DNA from: Candidatus Aminicenantota bacterium
GTDB lineage: Bacteria; Acidobacteriota; Aminicenantia; UBA2199
DNA length: 18,846 nucleotides
Direction of reading: 5' to 3'
NCBI GenBank assembly: GCA_030612495.1
Contig: JAUWNT010000027.1
Coordinates: forward strand, 1 to 18,846
In this document: positions 16,567 to 18,846 of the stretch, piece by piece
How positions within the stretch are numbered: position 1 is the first letter of the stretch
How the letters are laid out: each line of letters opens with the position of its first letter
Translations under genes and position numbers: made by a program
Notes under the pieces: generated by a model
What the model was told of the DNA's origin: nothing
Database searches by the model: none
What the model saw: the letters and a program-made list of their open reading frames with translations, nothing else

Positions 16567-17262
16567 CTATTTTTCAAATTCCTGTATATTTAATTTAATG
16601 GAAGGGCTCATTGTAGAGCTAATACAAAGCGATTTAACATATCTACCTTTTAAAGAAACAGGTTTTGCCTTTAATACAGCTCCAACAAAATCATTTACAT
16701 TAGAAATTATATCATTTTTAGTAAAAGAAATCTTACCAATACTGGAATTTATAATCCCAGTTTTATCTACTTTAAACTCTACCCTTCCTTTCTTTATATC
16801 ACTTACAGTTTCTTTTACATTAAAAGTAACTGTCCCAGACTTCGGACTGGGCATCAAACCTTTTGGTCCTAGTAATTTGCCAAGTTTCCCAATATGCTTC
16901 ATCATATCCGGAGTACAAACAAGCACATCAAAATCAAACCAATTCTCTTTTTTAATCTTTTCCACAATTTCCTCTCCTCCTACAAAATCTGCCCCGGATT
17001 GTTCAGCTTCTTTTTGTTTTTCACCAGAAGCAATAACAAGCACTTTTGTAACCTTTCCTGTGCCATATGGTAAAACAATAGTTCCTCTAACCATTTGTTC
17101 AGGATACTTCGGGTCAACTCCGAGTCTTACTGAAATATCAATAGATTCATCAAACTTGGATGATTTTATATCTTTTAATAAAGAGATTGCTTCTTCAACA
17201 GTATACTCTCTTTCTTCAATCTTTTCCTTTGCCTTTAAATATGATTTTCCTCTTTTAGCCAT
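16567..17262 (-). CDS. rplA: 50S ribosomal protein L1
   Basis: L1 binds the mobile 23S rRNA stalk at the E site and in many bacteria represses its own operon. The sequence shows the two-domain L1 pattern: YTVEEAISLLKDIKSSKFDESIDISVRLGVDPK, then the inserted domain with LVIASGEKQKEAEQSGADFVGGEEIVEKI, CTPDMMKHIGKLGKLLGPKGLMPSPKSGTVT and a C-terminal return with VGAVLKAKP and GRYVKSLCISSTMSPSIKL. Length (231 aa) is typical. The start overlaps the rplK stop by 8 nt (ATGGCTAA), with GTGGAG upstream inside rplK as the likely ribosome site. No L1-binding leader fits in the 11-nt gap before rplK. Confidence 0.98.
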   Translation of the reverse strand: MAKRGKSYLKAKEKIEEREYTVEEAISLLKDIKSSKFDESIDISVRLGVDPKYPEQMVRGTIVLPYGTGKVTKVLVIASGEKQKEAEQSGADFVGGEEIVEKIKKENWFDFDVLVCTPDMMKHIGKLGKLLGPKGLMPSPKSGTVTFNVKETVSDIKKGRVEFKVDKTGIINSSIGKISFTKNDIISNVNDFVGAVLKAKPVSLKGRYVKSLCISSTMSPSIKLNIQEFEK

Positions 17263-17698
17263 TTTTTATCTCCACTCCCATAGATCTTGCTGACCCTTCT
17301 ACTATTTTTAAAGCCTCTGTAATTTCATTTGTATTTAAATCAGGCATTTTTATCTTAGCAATATCTTCTAGTTGCTTTTTTGATACTTTCCCAACCTTTT
17401 CTTTATTTGGCTCACCTGATCCCTTCATTATACCTGCTGCTTTTTTTAACAAATAAGAAACAGGAGGGGTCTTATATTCAATGCTAAATGTCTTGTCTGG
17501 ATGTGTCATAACCTCAACTGGTACAATCATCCCATCTTCCATTTTTGATGTAGCCTTATTAAATTGGTTAACAAACTCCATTATGTTTAAACCATGTTGG
17601 CTTAATGCTGGGCCAACCGGAGGTGCGGGCGTTGCTTTACCAGCCGGTAATTGAAGTTTAAAACTTGTTACAACTTTTTTCTTTTTTAGATCTGCCAT
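17255..17698 (-). CDS. rplK: 50S ribosomal protein L11
   Basis: L11 binds the GTPase-associated centre of 23S rRNA, and in many bacteria it is needed for RelA activation and is a target of thiostrepton-type drugs. The N-terminal domain has the proline-rich linker PAGKATPAPPVGPALSQHG followed by NIMEFVNQFN. The C-terminal rRNA-binding domain runs from about residue 70 (KTPPVSYLLKKAAGI) to EGSARSMGVEI. Length is 147 aa against the usual 140-145. AGGAG, overlapping the nusG stop codon, lies about 9 nt before the ATG. The C-terminal NG and stop are read from the same bases as the ATGGCT start of rplA. Confidence 0.98.
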   Translation of the reverse strand: MADLKKKKVVTSFKLQLPAGKATPAPPVGPALSQHGLNIMEFVNQFNKATSKMEDGMIVPVEVMTHPDKTFSIEYKTPPVSYLLKKAAGIMKGSGEPNKEKVGKVSKKQLEDIAKIKMPDLNTNEITEALKIVEGSARSMGVEIKNG

Positions 17699-17709
17699 TT
17701 ATCAATCTC

Positions 17710-18243
17710 CTAAATTTTTTCAACTTGTAGAAAATTCAAATCAACTGGTGTTGGTCTGCCGAAAATCGTAACCGTGACCTTTAATACATTCTTCTCTTCC
17801 TGGACATCATCCACAACACCATTAAAATTAAGAAACGGGCCATCAATAATCTTTACTGCTTCTCCTACTTCAAAATGATATTTAGGTTGAGGTGTGTTTT
17901 GAGTGGATTCAATATGTTTCAAAATAGTTGAAACTTCTTTTTCAGACAGAGGCTTTGGTTTTTTCCCTGCACCAACAAAACCAGTCACTTTAGAAGTATT
18001 TCTTACAAAATACCAATTTTTATCATTCATATCCATTTTTACTAACATATATCCTGGGAAAGATCTTTTTTCGCTTATAACTTTCTTACCATCTTTAATT
18101 TCAATTACATTCTCTTTTGGTATTACAATCTTCTCAATTTGATCATCCATTTTAAATTTCTTTATTTTTTCTTCAAGCGCTTTAAATACAAACTCTTCTG
18201 AGCCTGAAAACACATGAATTACATACCATTTTTTATCCATCAT
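17710..18243 (-). CDS. nusG: Transcription termination/antitermination factor NusG
   Basis: NusG binds the RNA polymerase clamp, tunes pausing and links polymerase to Rho or to the ribosome. The NGN domain occupies about residues 4-105 (KKWYVIHVFSGSEEFV, KRSFPGYMLVKMDMNDKNWYFVRNTSKVTGFVGAGKKPKPLS). The KOW domain occupies 125-177 (VGEAVKIIDGPFLNFNGVVDDV..VTIFGRPTPVDLNFLQVEKI). Length (177 aa) is normal. The ATG is one base after the secE stop, with an ATGATG pair leaving residue 1 or 2 as the start. No convincing Shine-Dalgarno site is present, so coupling to secE translation is likely. Confidence 0.98.
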   Translation of the reverse strand: MMDKKWYVIHVFSGSEEFVFKALEEKIKKFKMDDQIEKIVIPKENVIEIKDGKKVISEKRSFPGYMLVKMDMNDKNWYFVRNTSKVTGFVGAGKKPKPLSEKEVSTILKHIESTQNTPQPKYHFEVGEAVKIIDGPFLNFNGVVDDVQEEKNVLKVTVTIFGRPTPVDLNFLQVEKI

Positions 18244-18244
18244 T

Positions 18245-18460
18245 CTATTTTATTAAATTTATTACTTCATTAATAACTCTTGAAAAAAAAACATCTACTA
18301 AAAATAAATAGACACCAAATATAATTGAAGAAACAATTACTGCAATCGTTGTCTTATACAAATCATTCTTTGTAGGCCAGGTCACCTTTTTTAATTCACC
18401 TTTGACCTCAGTCAAATAATCCCCTATACGTTTAAAAATATTTTTTTTATTTTTTCCCAT
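18245..18460 (-). CDS. secE: Preprotein translocase subunit SecE
   Basis: SecE is the small inner-membrane subunit that clamps SecY in the Sec channel. This is a short single-span form of 71 aa. An amphipathic surface helix (YLTEVKGELKKVTWPTKNDL, about residues 15-34) carries the family's KKVTWPT motif and precedes one membrane helix (about 37-59). The only possible ATG lies 10 nt after the tRNA-Trp 3' end, in the leader TTTTAAAAAA, with no Shine-Dalgarno site. After tRNA excision the mRNA would be nearly leaderless. nusG follows after one base, the usual bacterial order. Confidence 0.97.
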   Translation of the reverse strand: MGKNKKNIFKRIGDYLTEVKGELKKVTWPTKNDLYKTTIAVIVSSIIFGVYLFLVDVFFSRVINEVINLIK

Positions 18461-18470
18461 TTTTTTAAAA

Positions 18471-18543
18471 CAGGTCAGGAGGGACTCGAACCCCCAACAG
18501 CCGGTTTTGGAGACCGGTGCTCTACCAATTGAACTACTGACCT
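18471..18543 (-). tRNA. trpT: tRNA-Trp (anticodon CCA)
   Basis: The 73-nt gene folds by eye into a complete cloverleaf. The acceptor AGGTCAG pairs with CTGACCT; the D stem is GTTC/GAGC; the anticodon stem CCGGT/ACCGG encloses loop CTCCAAA with anticodon CCA; the variable loop is 5 nt; the T stem is GGGGG/CCCTC around TTCGAGT. The A1-U72 pair and discriminator G73 are those expected of a bacterial tRNA-Trp. No 3' CCA is encoded, so a nucleotidyltransferase must add it. Its first two bases are shared with the rpmG stop codon, and secE begins 10 nt downstream. Confidence 0.98.
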
Positions 18544-18706
18544 ATTTAACCTCCTTGTGCTCTGTGTGTTTTCTACATCTCGGACAATATTTTTTCAAAT
18601 TCAATTTGTCCGTTGTATTCTGCTTATTTTTGTATGTAGAGTAATTTTTTTCTTTACATTCTTTACACATAAGGTTTATTGTTATTCTTTTATCACTCTT
18701 AGCCAT
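18542..18706 (-). CDS. rpmG: 50S ribosomal protein L33
   Basis: This 54-aa protein begins MAKSDKRITINLMCKEC and ends CRKHTEHKEVK. It has the zinc-binding form of L33, with Cys14/Cys17 and Cys41/Cys44, and the family's YSTYKNKQNTTDKLNLKKYCP core. The ATG lies 3 nt after the tuf stop, with only a weak GAG-type ribosome site inside tuf, so coupling to tuf is likely. The stop TAG occupies 18542-18544; its A and G are nucleotides 1 and 2 of tRNA-Trp, so RNase P cleavage would separate the T from the AG. Confidence 0.96.
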   Translation of the reverse strand: MAKSDKRITINLMCKECKEKNYSTYKNKQNTTDKLNLKKYCPRCRKHTEHKEVK

Positions 18707-18709
18707 ATT

Positions 18710-18846
18710 TTACTCAATAATTTCAGTTACAGAGCCTGCGCCAATTGTCCTGCCGCCTTCTCTTATTGCAAACTTCAATCCCTTCTCCATTGCTATTGGC
18801 GTTATCAACTCTATCTTAAAAACCGTGTTATCTCCTGGCATCACCA
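18710..18846 (-). CDS. tuf: Elongation factor Tu, C-terminal fragment (gene runs off the window)
   Basis: The 45 visible codons, stop included, encode the end of EF-Tu domain 3: VMPGDNTVFKIELITPIAME followed by KGLKFAIREGGRTIGAGSVTEIIE. The RTIGAG motif and the VMPGDN turn are characteristic of the GTPase that brings aminoacyl-tRNA to the ribosome. The rest lies beyond base 18846. The tuf-rpmG-trpT-secE order matches the tufB region of other bacteria, so this gene probably heads, or lies near the head of, the transcript that runs to rpoC. Confidence 0.96.
   Translation of the reverse strand, partial: VMPGDNTVFKIELITPIAMEKGLKFAIREGGRTIGAGSVTEIIE

Noticed and set aside
16598..17293. A 231-codon open frame on the plus strand opposite rplA, of the same codon length as L1.
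   Set aside because: It is a mirror frame of a highly conserved ribosomal gene in AT-rich DNA, has no ribosome binding site and its translation resembles no family. The equal length is coincidence.
18544..18560. A perfect AAGGAGG near the rpmG end that could be a ribosome binding site for a hidden gene.
   Set aside because: No start codon follows at useful spacing, and the sequence after it is tRNA. It encodes the L33 residues KEV and is best taken as chance.

Overview
The window is a compact, AT-rich bacterial chromosome segment of ordinary housekeeping type. I see no mobile element, CRISPR array or dedicated defence cassette. Shine-Dalgarno sites, a type A RNase P RNA, a sigma54-type response regulator and an exported S9 peptidase point to a Gram-negative-type lineage. 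I cannot name the phylum. RpoB carries a Cys-rich insertion that should be a good lineage marker.

Layout: (1) 1-1433 (+) is the 3' part of an NtrC-family sigma54 response regulator. Its reading frame runs into the RNase P RNA gene rnpB (about 1353-1730, +), whose promoter lies inside the regulator's last codons. (2) 1745-6335 (-) is a probable operon of an exported dipeptidyl-peptidase IV-like enzyme, nadC and nadB, tightly packed and read from one promoter at about 6395-6423. (3) folE (GTP cyclohydrolase I, 6518-7093, +) is divergent from that operon and shares a 182-bp intergenic region that carries both promoters and a phased A-tract repeat. (4) 7107-18846 (-) is the conserved transcription/translation cluster read as tuf (partial), rpmG, tRNA-Trp, secE, nusG, rplK, rplA, rplJ, rplL, rpoB, rpoC. 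It supplies elongation factor Tu, five ribosomal proteins, the Sec translocon subunit SecE, NusG and the two large RNA polymerase subunits. No protein-protein gap in it exceeds 14 nt.

The most notable features are places where RNA genes and coding sequences share bases. The rpmG stop codon spans the RNase P cleavage site of tRNA-Trp. secE begins 10 nt after that tRNA with no Shine-Dalgarno site. The NtrC reading frame ends inside rnpB, with its stop codon in a conserved rnpB loop. At the protein level, RpoB carries a double zinc-ribbon insertion of about 60 residues whose first ribbon copies the spacing of the beta-prime zinc-binding domain. FolE keeps its zinc and catalytic residues but has three of the usual GTP triphosphate-contact residues replaced. 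All of this was read by eye; no alignment, search or folding program was run.
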